From the NCBI GenBank assembly GCA_019096155.1, contig JAHCVI010000005.1:1932468-1996467 (forward strand): a DNA stretch of 64,000 bases, given 5' to 3'. Of the stretch, positions 1 through 9,364 are shown piece by piece. The stretch is from Staphylotrichum longicolle (Eukaryota; Ascomycota; Sordariomycetes; Sordariales; Chaetomiaceae). The position numbers were made by a program, and so were the translations under genes. The notes under the pieces are model-generated. The model searched no databases and was not told the origin of the DNA. It was given only the letters and a program-made list of their open reading frames with translations. Numbering within the stretch: position 1 is the stretch's first letter; each line of letters begins with the position of its first letter.

Positions 1-1216
1 GGGCTACAAGGCCGGCATGACCACGATCGTCCGCGACCTCGACCGCCCCGGCGCGAAGGCTCACAAGAAGGAGGTCGTGGAGGCTGTGACAATCATTGAT
101 ACCCCTCCTGTACGCGCAACGCAGCCCGCTTGGCTCTTATTGTGTCAATGGCTAACATCTTTCGCAGATGATTGTTGTGGGTCTGGTTGGCGTAAGTCAT
201 TGTTGTCCGGCCGAGGATGAAGAGGAGGCGGAAAGTCTAACAGCGTCTAGTACATCGAGACTCCTCGCGGCCTGCGCTCGCTCACCACCGTCTGGGCTGA
301 GCACTTGAGCGACGAGGTCAAGCGCCGCTTCTACAAGAACTGGTACAAGAGCAAGAAGAAGGCCTTCACCAAGTACGCCAAGAAGCACTCCGAGAACAGC
401 GGCGCCTCCATCACCCGCGAGCTCGAGCGCATCAAGAAGTACTGCACCGTCGTCCGCGTTCTGGCCCACACCCAGATCCGCAAGACGCCCCTCAAGCAGA
501 AGAAGGCCCACCTCATGGAGATCCAGATCAACGGTGGCTCCGTTGCCGACAAGGTCGAGTTCGGCCACGGCCTCTTCGAGAAGCCCGTCTCGATCGACTC
601 CATCTTCGAGAAGGACGAGATGATCGATGTCATCGCCGTCACCAAGGGTCACGGTTTCTCCGGTGTCACCGCTCGTTGGGGCACCAAGAAGCTGCCGCGC
701 AAGACCCACAAGGGTCTCCGCAAGGTCGCCTGTATCGGTGCCTGGCATCCGTCCCACGTCCAGTGGACTGTTGCCCGTGCCGGTCAGCAGGGTTACCACC
801 ACCGTACCTCGGTCAACCACAAGGTTTACCGTATCGGCAAGGGCGATGCCGAGGACAGCGCCGCCACCGAGGTCGATGTCACCAAGAAGAAGATCACTCC
901 GTAAGTCTGCCCGGGGAATGAGGTGCCAAAATAATCAAGGTTTACTGACATGTTGCACAGTATGGGTGGCTTCGTTCGCTACGGCGAGGTTAACAACGAC
1001 TTCGTCATGGTCAAGGGCTCCGTCCCCGGTGTCAAGAAGAGGGTCATGACCCTCCGCAAGTCGATGTTCATCCACACCTCGCGCAAGGCCCTCGAGAAGG
1101 TCGAGCTCAAATGGATCGATACCTCGTCCGAGTTCGGTCACGGTGCTTTCCAGACCCCGGCGGAGAAGAAGCAGTACCAGGGTACCCTCAAGAAGGATTT
1201 GGCCGCCAGCTCATAA
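1..1216 (+). CDS. rpl3: 60S ribosomal protein L3 (uL3), 5' end outside the window
   Basis: Core protein of the large ribosomal subunit near the peptidyl-transferase centre. Four exons are visible: 1-109, 168-191, 251-900 and 961-1216, joined by GT-AG introns, with the stop TAA at 1214-1216. The joined frame is uninterrupted and gives about 346 residues; the family is near 390, so roughly the first 45 are missing to the left. Family signatures are the segment [17 protein letters not shown] at the window edge, [18 protein letters not shown] across two junctions, [22 protein letters not shown], and the C-terminal [13 protein letters not shown]. Exon 168-191 is a 24-nt microexon encoding eight residues. 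Identification is secure; the exon ends rest on splice consensus and frame. Confidence 0.96.
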
Positions 1217-1920
1217 AGCGGGCCATTTTCTTGTTGCTCTTTCTCGTTTTACAATGGCATTGGTGTCACGGTTCTCGTTGCTCTTTGGGTCGGGTATGGA
1301 ATTCTACCTAGCATTTTCAGCTTAGGATGGGCTGCATGAGAGGAATGGGAAAATGAACCAATTGCCATTGACTCTACTGCTCTGTGAACGCCCTTGACGC
1401 CTTGAATTGTGAACTCGCAAAGGCTTGCTAGTGATATCAGAGGCTTGTGTGCACATGCACCTGCTCTCCTCTTGCTGTAGGCGGAACCGCCCAATCAGCT
1501 TGCTCTGTGCCCCGCCGATGCTGGCCGAAATCCAGGGCACAACAGAGGTTACATCATCGCAGCCCAAACCTGCATGCCGCAGTTCTGGACGCTTTCAACA
1601 TGGTCGCAGCCCTCCGCAGTCGTGTGTTGCCCTCCTTCTTTGAAAAACAACTGCTCTCAAATCCTCTCGTATCAGCGTACACCTTATCAAATCGACAAGT
1701 TCGCAGATTCTGCAACCAACAACAGCCGCACCTCGTCTCTCCCCTCCAAACCGACCATCGTGCCCGTTGCCTGGTATCCCAGCGGATCCCTCGAGCATCG
1801 TCAAACCCAACGACAGTCTACCGGACACCATTCCACTCCTCCAAACCCAAAAGGGAGTTCACCACGACCGCCGCGCCGCGCACAACACAATCAGATCGAG
1901 AAGGAGGAAGAAGCACCAGC
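1217..1920. other. Intergenic region with possible in-frame 5' extension of next gene
   Basis: Contains the L3 3' end and the leader of the next gene. The reading frame of the downstream gene stays open upstream of its best start; ATG codons at 1600 and 1447 are in frame. The stretch from 1600 encodes an Arg/Ser/Thr-rich, acid-poor peptide that resembles a mitochondrial presequence. No other gene is seen. Confidence 0.5.
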
Positions 1921-2568
1921 ATGGCGTCGGACCAGGATTACGCGGCCTTCCTCGACAAGGCCAACGAGGATCCGTCCAAGGGCACTCAGCCGAAGCAGCA
2001 GCAGCAGCAGTCGGCGAGCGGCGGCGGCGATATGAAGAAGAAGAAGGCGTTCAGGACGACGCAGGAGGGCGTGGACGTGCCGGCGCCGCTGGTCAAGGTG
2101 TGCAAGGGCGGCGCGTTCTACACGAGCGACGCCGACGAGCCGTTTGAGGCGGTTGCGCTGAGGTGGGATGAGGCGGGGAAGGGGTTGCCTGATGAAGGTA
2201 TGTCTCTTTTCTTTCTTTTTACCCTGTGTCTTTTTTGGGGGGGGGGGGTTTGAGGGAGGGGTATCGTTGGAAGGAAGGAAAGCAGGATGGTGCTAACGGT
2301 GTTGACAACAGAGGAGTTTGCGGCGCTGATTGAGCATTGGGATCCGAAGAATGCAGAGATTGAGATCCTGGACCCCGTGGATTGGGACCAGAATGGGCAG
2401 TATGCCGACGTGGTGGACGCGGTGAGGGAGGCTGGGCAGGGGAATGATGTGCGGGTGTACAAGGTGGTGAGGGATGGGGTGAGGGCCGAGTATTGGGTCG
2501 TCACGACGGAGGGGAAGGGGAAGGGGGCGAAGTTGGTGGGTGCAAAGGCGCTCGCGGTGGAGAGTTGA
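1921..2568 (+). CDS. Conserved small acidic protein of unknown function
   Basis: Two exons, 1921-2197 and 2312-2568, join in frame across a GT-AG intron to give 177 residues. The protein begins MASDQDYAAFLDKANEDPSKG, has a short Gln run and a Lys stretch (residues about 25-45), then a compact domain ending in EYWVVTTEGKGKG. I do not recognise a functional family; the N-terminus looks like a protein conserved among filamentous fungi. No signal peptide or membrane segment is seen if translation starts at 1921. Starts at 1600 or 1447 would add 107 or 158 residues; the 1600 product would begin with a basic, hydroxylated segment that could be a mitochondrial targeting sequence. I chose 1921 because the conserved-looking part starts there. 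The intron holds an 11-G run. Confidence 0.75.
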
Positions 2569-3011
2569 GCGGTCTGGGAGGGGGAAACGGGGATGGATGG
2601 TGGAAGGTGTTTGAGGGGTGCGGGATGATGCTCCTTTGATATCAGTTTTTCTCTTTCGCGTGGAATACCATTACTGCAGTTTCAGTGGATTTTACAGTGC
2701 ATGGATGGGATCGGTGCGTTGACAGCCATGTTGAATGCAGAAACCCATCTGTGTAACGCAGCTCAGCAGAGTGTGCTGGGAAGTCTCTGGAGAGGCTCGA
2801 CAAAGAGAACAAACGCATTGTCCGACCTCGAAGCACTTGCAGCCATGTCTTAGCCGCTCGGGAGGCTGCTGAGCCTGGGGAGTGCAGCAACTGCAGGGTC
2901 TCAACTCTCACACATGACCCAGCCCCACCTCCATAAGACTTCAAGTTGAGCATCTCTCCTCATCACATCGCATCTCAGCCGAGCCCTAAGACACCAAAAC
3001 AACACTTGGAC
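2569..3011. other. Intergenic, tandem (+)(+)
   Basis: Separates two plus-strand genes. It holds the 3' end of the upstream gene and the leader of the next. No gene, repeat or clear core-promoter element was recognised. Confidence 0.5.
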
Positions 3012-3454
3012 ATGTCCACAACCCCAGGAAGAGCGCAGGGCCACCAGTCCTCAACCGCAGCTTCGTCGTCGGCCATGGACGACCACTTCACCCAGCAGAT
3101 GCGAGACCGCCAGGCGCGAGGCAAAGACCCATACCGCTCGGGCGACGGCTCCGACGACGGCAACCTGAGTGATCGCGGCTCACGAACAGGGTCCAAGCTG
3201 CGACTGGGCAAGGGCCGGTACGTAATCTCTCTCTTTCTCTATCTTCTCGCTCAGAAACAGAAAGCACAAGGAGCGCTCGCCTCTCACTAACAATCCCTGC
3301 CTAACTTCCTCCGAATAGCTCTGAAAAAGAGGACTACGCCCGGGTCGAGCGCCGGCAACAAGCCATCGCCTTTCTCGACAACCCCGAGCTGCTCATCATG
3401 TACGCCCAATCCACAGGAGATGTGAGTAGCCTTAATTCCCATACCCACCCCCTC

Positions 3455-3517
<63 letters not shown>

Positions 3518-3630
3518 ACCCTCCTCTGTTGTCTGTGTGGGTGACGGCATACCAACAAAACACCAAATGACAGACCGTGCCCGCCGCCCGTCTTCATTTC
3601 ACCAAGATGCTCTGCGGGTACGACGATTAG
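3012..3630 (+). CDS. Small conserved protein of unknown function
   Basis: Three exons, 3012-3217, 3319-3421 and 3574-3630, give 121 residues with correct phases at both junctions (2 then 0). The N-terminal half is Ser/Gly/Asp-rich and probably disordered. The C-terminal half is compact, containing ERRQQAIAFLDNPELLIMYA and ending HFTKMLCGYDD. The conserved-looking tail spread over two introns argues for a real gene. I do not recognise the family and assign no function. An in-frame internal ATG lies at about residue 22 (MDDHFTQQMRDRQARGKDPY) and could be the true start. The second intron (3422-3573) contains a 61-base adenine run, unusual for such a short intron. Confidence 0.72.
3456..3516. 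repeat. Poly(A) homopolymer, 61 nt, inside an intron
   Basis: An uninterrupted run of 61 A lies in the second intron of the preceding small gene, about 35 nt after the donor and 57 nt before the acceptor. Its exact length is the kind of value sequencing often gets wrong. Confidence 0.95.
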
Positions 3631-4303
3631 GGAGAGAAGAAGGAAGAAGCACAGAGAGCTCTAGCACACTATTTACACCACCGCTCTGCTCTGCTCTTCC
3701 GCCCTAGCACGACCGCTTTCAAAAACGTTCTGGTAAAGCGGAAAAGATGTGGAACGCGGCGAGCCAAAAATGGGGGAGCAAGTCAAGTAGCCGCGAATCA
3801 GCCGACCTAAACACAATTGAACAGAACCAGCACGGACACGCCAGAAAGAGCCAGGCCGATACGCATGGTAGTCAGAAGAGTTGGGCAAGCGGAACAGTAG
3901 ATGGAGACTGGTCGGCAGAGACCGCGGAGGCTAGATTTGTTGGGGGAATACAGAAGAGAGGACACATGCGTTCAATGATTCATGGAGAGGCGCAGAAGCC
4001 ATCTGACGACAAGAGATAGTTAATGCAAGGTACCCTATCCAGAATATGACATTGATCATTCCAAATATATACCTGCCCATGGTAGGGACGGATACATAAC
4101 GTTGCACAGGCAGAGAGATAGAAACAAGAAACAAATATATCAAGACCGAAAGTCAGCACACCACTAAAGCCAAAAGCACCTCCCATAACGCCAACAATGC
4201 AAGCGCTGTATCCGTACGACACATCTATATCCAATCAAAGGTAACCCAGCCAAGCGCAACCCAACCAAGATATGTACCACGCTACGGGTATCATGCATCA
4301 CGC
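3631..4303. other. Intergenic, convergent
   Basis: Lies between the plus-strand small gene and the minus-strand ADAM gene and holds both 3' ends. Short open frames here show no recognisable protein character. Confidence 0.5.
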
Positions 4304-6817
4304 TCACGCATACCGGAAACTCCTCGTCCGCATCGGTTCCCACCTTCCTCCCTGCTGCTGCTGCTGCTGCTGCGGCGGCGGCGGCCCCTGCATGTGACCC
4401 TGAGGCGGCGGTGGCATCGGAGAATACGCAGGGGCAGGCCCCATCGGCGGCGGCGGTCCTCCACCTCCACCTCCCCCGCCACGGGTACCACCGGCACCGT
4501 AGTACCCGTTCCCGTTCCCACCACCCCACCCGCGCGGCGGCGGCGGCGCCACCTTCCTCCGCCTGCTGCGGCGGGAGAAGCAACTCCAGCAGCAGCTGAT
4601 GAGGGCGAGCAGGAGCAGGCCGCCGACGACGCAAAAGACGGGAATGGAGATCTGCTTGTTGTCGTTGATCCAGTCGAGGATCTGCTGCGAGAGGGACGAG
4701 CCCTGGCAGTTGCCGTTGGAGCAGCGGCCGCCGCCCTCGCAGGGCGTGCCGTCGAGGAAGTACTGGTTGAGGACGTAGCACTGCGCCGGGCCGAGGCGGG
4801 GCGAGTGGCACGACAGGACGCAGCCCGACGACGAGCACGACGTGGTCACGTCGGCGCCCATGAACGTCTTGCACTGCTGATCGCGCGAAGTGCAGCGGCC
4901 CGACGCGCAGGCGAGCCCGTTGCCGCACGACTGACCGTCGGGCGCCGCCTTGTCGGCAGGACAGCCGGCCGACGTGCCCGGGCAGACTTCCTGCGGATCG
5001 CAGGAGCCCGTGCTGGCGCGGCAGACGGTGCCGTTGCTCATGAAACCGCATTGCGACGTGCAGCATTCTTCGTTGGACGGGTCGCAGACGCTGCCCGTGG
5101 TGTACTTGCACGTTTTCGGGTCGCAGCAGGGGTTGTTGCGGCAGCTTTCTTCTCCGCCACAGTCGCAGTCCTCGCCCGTCTCGACGATGCCGTTGCCACA
5201 CTGGCTGCCCGTAAAGGTCGTCAGGCCTCTGTTGCTGGTCAGGCAAGTGACCTGATTCGATCTGCGGTCGAGGAAGCTGCAGACGTTGCCGATGGTGCAG
5301 GGCGAAAACTTGGTGATGCCGTTGCCCGTTGAGGGGTTCATGATGAACTGCGATTTAGCATCGCAAGAGTTGGCGCTCAGCGGGCAGCACTCCTGCTTCG
5401 TGACAGTTCCGTCGGTGCACGTGTCCGAGATACAGTCATGGACGGCGCCAAAGGTATGGCCCGTCTCATGGGCAAACACCAACCACTCGGTCGAGGTTCG
5501 AACAACGACGTTCGCCGACGCACTTGTCTCGTTGCCTCGCGTCGAGGATCCCTGCTGGCAGACGGCACCGAGCCACGCCAGCCCGACCGCGGGGCCGCTG
5601 ACACATGTGGACAAGAGAGTCCAGAAGGCATTCGTATCCTTCCACTGCCCGCGCCATTGAGAGAACTGGCTGAGGCGGGCTTCAATGCTACCGGTGCTCG
5701 CGCAATTGCCGTTCCACGGGGCCGACTGCGGGGGCGTGCTTGGGCAGTTCCTCTCGCTGATAGTAAGGTTCTGAATGGCGAGAGAGATGTTGAAAGTGCT
5801 CTCGTAGAGTTGCGAGGCGGAGTTAACCATCTGGATTACGTTCGCCGTCACGGCTTCCTTGGTCCCCCCGAGAGCCTCGGTGTAGGTGCAGTCGGTAGCG
5901 ATTCCAACCAAAGCAACTTTCCTCGTGGTCGGGCAGCCAGCTGTTGAACCGATCGAGCCTGCCAAGTTGACGCCCGCGCCATTGCCACCAGCAGTTGAGT
6001 CGACTTGCTGGCGCCCAAACAACGCCCTTGGGCTGACCTGCCAGAGGCTTGTGTCCTGGACTGTCTCATCAAGGCCGCGATACACGATATTGTTCTCGTG
6101 ACTGTTGTAAACCAAGTTGTCCGAGCCGCAGGTGGCAGCGTGGCCCAAGTCGCGCCTCAAGTCGTCGTGGCCTGAAGGTCGAATGTCGGTGTCCCGCCAG
6201 ACGACCATGAACTCGTCCTCGACATCATCCACCGCGGGATCACCCTCGACGATGGTCTGGGTGTAGGTCGTCTTCGTCTGGATATGGTGGTGGTTTCCGT
6301 CGATGGTGAAAACGCCGTCAAAGATGGGGTCGGCGCCGTCGCGGCGCACGTTGATCCGGGCCCAGCCTACGTGCCTCCATTCCGTGTCTCCTTCGAGCTG
6401 AACGAAACTCTCACCCCTGAATATCCTATGCCCTCGCCTGTCGATGGGCTCTACCGTGCGCACAGTGCCATCGGCGCCCAAGACCTGTATCGTCGCATCC
6501 CCGCTGAAGAGATCGTGGTTCGGCTCTAGCGTCAAGCGGATCTTGTGTTCCGCATTCGAGAGGTGAAACGAGACATCAAAGGACGAGTGCGAGTGTACTC
6601 GGTGTGATGGTGTCTGGATAACGGCGTCCTGTATCCGAGCAATGGACGATAGGGGGTTCCGTTTTACGGAGTGTGCTGAAAAGAGCAGGTCAGCCAACGA
6701 ACACAACAAAGTGCAACGGGTGATTGAGGCCGCCCAGGAACAGAGCATACCTATCGCATCCTGTGCAAGCAAGCCAACAGCCGTCAGAATGGCCGCGAAG
6801 GCCTTGCCGAAAATCAT
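4304..6817 (-). CDS. ADAM-family membrane metalloprotease with disintegrin domain
   Basis: Predicted type I membrane zinc protease of the reprolysin/ADAM family, acting at the cell surface or in the secretory path. Exons 6817-6751 and 6675-4304 flank a 75-nt intron that is a multiple of three, so the frame stays open through it. The product is 812 residues. In order: signal peptide starting MIFGKAFAAILTAVG, prodomain, metalloprotease domain with HETGHTFGAVHD at about 425 (HExxHxxxxxH zinc site with Glu base), Cys-rich disintegrin domain from about 513 (CGNGIVETGEDCDCGGE), a further Cys-rich part, a membrane segment at about 698-720 (PVFCVVGGLLLLALISCCW), and a basic then Gly/Pro/Gln-rich cytoplasmic tail containing seven Gln. 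The layout matches fungal ADM-B-type proteins. An upstream in-frame TTG was not used as start because the ATG gives a clean signal peptide. Confidence 0.92.
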   Translation of the reverse strand: MIFGKAFAAILTAVGLLAQDAIGMLCSWAASITRCTLLCSLADLLFSAHSVKRNPLSSIARIQDAVIQTPSHRVHSHSSFDVSFHLSNAEHKIRLTLEPNHDLFSGDATIQVLGADGTVRTVEPIDRRGHRIFRGESFVQLEGDTEWRHVGWARINVRRDGADPIFDGVFTIDGNHHHIQTKTTYTQTIVEGDPAVDDVEDEFMVVWRDTDIRPSGHDDLRRDLGHAATCGSDNLVYNSHENNIVYRGLDETVQDTSLWQVSPRALFGRQQVDSTAGGNGAGVNLAGSIGSTAGCPTTRKVALVGIATDCTYTEALGGTKEAVTANVIQMVNSASQLYESTFNISLAIQNLTISERNCPSTPPQSAPWNGNCASTGSIEARLSQFSQWRGQWKDTNAFWTLLSTCVSGPAVGLAWLGAVCQQGSSTRGNETSASANVVVRTSTEWLVFAHETGHTFGAVHDCISDTCTDGTVTKQECCPLSANSCDAKSQFIMNPSTGNGITKFSPCTIGNVCSFLDRRSNQVTCLTSNRGLTTFTGSQCGNGIVETGEDCDCGGEESCRNNPCCDPKTCKYTTGSVCDPSNEECCTSQCGFMSNGTVCRASTGSCDPQEVCPGTSAGCPADKAAPDGQSCGNGLACASGRCTSRDQQCKTFMGADVTTSCSSSGCVLSCHSPRLGPAQCYVLNQYFLDGTPCEGGGRCSNGNCQGSSLSQQILDWINDNKQISIPVFCVVGGLLLLALISCCWSCFSRRSRRRKVAPPPPRGWGGGNGNGYYGAGGTRGGGGGGGGPPPPMGPAPAYSPMPPPPQGHMQGPPPPQQQQQQQGGRWEPMRTRSFRYA

Positions 6818-9364
6818 GCTTCTATAACCCAAAAGATGGCTCGCATCCCTAGGCGACGGTTCTGTATGAGGGTCGATCGAGAGTGGTGTTCGTCAGGTGT
6901 AGTGGATGCAGGGGGGAGGGCCCAAAGCCAGGAGGGTAGCGACAGAACCCGCGCTTGGTATTATCGTATAACTAATAAGAACGGTAAATTACTCGCTACT
7001 TTGGCTGGATGATCGTCTTGTAGGGTCGGAGTCGGAGAGTAGAAACAAATAGGGACCGGACTCGGCGAAAGGCCAACGGAAAGCAGGTTCGTTTTCCCTC
7101 GAGAGACGGGGAGAGGATGAGAGATGGTGGCAGTGCACTGTGTTTTGTCAGTGGGTGTGGCGGTTCGGTCTGTCACTCGTCCGATGAAGAGCCAAGAAGG
7201 TTCAAAGGCCAGGAAAAGCGCACGCCAAGCCGACCCTGGCCACTGTGTGAGCCGGGTGGTTACGCAGTCGCCAAGGGGGCTTGGGGGGGAGGTAAGGCGT
7301 CAGTCAGCTGCGGGGCAGTTCGTGAAGAAAGGGCAACTGTCAGCTCTGCAGATCGCAGTTGGAGCCGATCGAAATGCCGGCCACTTCACACGATTATTAC
7401 ACATGTAGAACCACGCGAGTCTTCATCGCATTGATACGAAAGTCAACAGCTCCACACCGCACTGATCAGCGCAGCGAACAAGAACCAACCCGCACGCAAA
7501 CCCAGCCGACTCTCGACCCGCCGAGCCGTCCCAAGTCTGCTTGTCTCGGGTTTCAGAAGCATACCCCAAACCGCCCAGCCCTGCGTTTTCTGGTGGTTGC
7601 CTCACCCCGGGCCATGCCCTGTGCCCCGTGCCGACCCTTGCAATTAACCCCAGCCGCCGGGGGAGAACACGCCTCAAAAGGCTGGCTCCTAACCAGGCCT
7701 GGGGTTAGCGCGGAGACAGCGGGACATGACACTTGGGAAGGCCAATTTTAGTGTTCGAGATGTAAAGGAGTCGTGACACCTTCTCCATCTGACATCAAAG
7801 TAGTATTTTGGGTCACTGTGTCCGAGTTTTCCTTTGGCATGGAAACCCGCACAGATGCAGTATTACGCTGCAGTCCGGCGAGCGGGCATGCAAGGAAAAG
7901 GGGACACAACCTCCTTCTGGACAGAAAAAGGCGTCCACCAAAATCACTAGAACCTTTGCGGGATCCCCATTTCTTGCCAAAGGTACTGAGAAAGCCTGAA
8001 TACTTGATGAAAATAAGTGAAATGGAATTCAAGTTCATTAGATCCTTTTCTTCCGTTTTTTTGTTCCTCTTTTTCCTTCTTCTTTTCCTTCTTCTTTCCG
8101 CTCTTTCCTTCCTCTCTTTCCTTCTCTCTTTTCTTTTATCTCTGTCCTTCCTCTTTCTTTTTCGTCTATATTTTTCTTTCCTTCTTAATGACTTTTATTT
8201 GACATTATTTTACAATATGATCTTGCTTATCAAAACCTAAAGGCATTGTGGCGCCCCAAGTTCAGTTGGGGTGTACGGTTTTTTTTGGCCACGGGGTGAC
8301 AACCAATAAATGCAAGCGTTTGTGCAGCAAACGGGAATGGTTCCCTGGGAATTGCGACCACCGCAGACACGACAGAGTGCCGTAAGCTTCCATGTTCTTC
8401 ATACTGTGTAAGCTAAAGCAACATCCTCTTCCCACACTCGGCCGGGGCCTTTTCGAAACTGCTTCGAAGATTCAACTAGAGAAGGGAAGAATGAGATTTT
8501 AGCGATGGAATTGAACACAGGAAGTACCTAGGTAAGGTATCTTTGGTAAATGTAAAGACCATTCACAAGAAAAATGGCTCTTGTTCCAATGTTTATTGCT
8601 CTGCTCCCACCAGCCAGCAGTGAGAATGCCAGTGGTGACTGCAATTGTGACTGCCAACGCGAAATGTTGATCCTCGTTTCACCCACCCATCCAAACCAAA
8701 CCAGAACCCTTCAGCAAAGAAAACACGGAAAGAGAAAGCAAGAGAGGTTTGCTTGGTCCCGGCTTCTTGCCGCTCCGCAATGCACCACCATCGCCAAGCA
8801 CGCGCCTCCAGCCTGTCGTGGCGACAGTTGACGCGTCCTCATTGCCGACCCAAGACATTGGCAATGGCAACGAGCAGAGATGCCAAGCAGAGGAAAGCTG
8901 CTCTAGTGTGTTGCAAATGTGGGCTTGTCCTGAGCACCTCTGGCAACTACCGGAAAACGGCAAAGGAAAGCATTGGCGCCCAGAAAGTACTGCCGGCGCT
9001 GACGGGGCTGGGGAAGCATTGCTATTGCCACGACCTTCACGGGGCCGGGTATCTCGGTTCCTTCGACTTGGCCCTCTTCGGATTTTGCACCGCCGGATTC
9101 CATAACCCCGATCCCATTGTCGGCCAAGCCCGTGTTCGAACAGCCAAAAGGAAAGCCGTGCGAGATGATCAATCATCCATCAGAAGAGTAGGTAATCAAT
9201 TGAACCCTGCATAAACCGTAAAAAGTAGATCCCGCGCTATTCAAAGCAGAGAAGAAGGGCTGGCTCAAAAAACATGTCCAACAGATAATAAGCGCGAGCC
9301 CGGAGACGGTGGTATAACCCTGGATAGTACACCCTCAAACCCAACCAGCAAAAACGCCCAATCC
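6818..9364. other. Long intergenic region, tandem (-)(-)
   Basis: About 2.5 kb with no supportable gene. It must hold the ADAM promoter on its left and the acetyl-CoA synthetase 3' end on its right. Several open frames of 60-165 codons exist on both strands but look like random GC-rich frames. The striking item is a homopyrimidine tract near 8.05-8.19 kb with AT-rich flanks. Confidence 0.5.
8044..8187. repeat. Polypyrimidine (C/T) low-complexity tract
   Basis: About 145 bases are almost pure C and T on the plus strand (TTC/CTT/TTTC repeats) with rare interruptions. The flanks are AT-rich compared with the window. Mirror-like pyrimidine tracts of this size can form triplex DNA; that is inference. 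No gene is associated. Confidence 0.85.

Noticed and set aside
197..820. 207-codon open frame antisense to ribosomal protein L3
   Set aside because: Shadow of a highly biased ribosomal protein gene; no independent evidence.
8753..9214. 153-codon frame with several Cys (CCKCGL, HCYCHD) suggesting a zinc protein
   Set aside because: Cys spacing fits no known finger, flanking sequence is random and no exon chain extends it.
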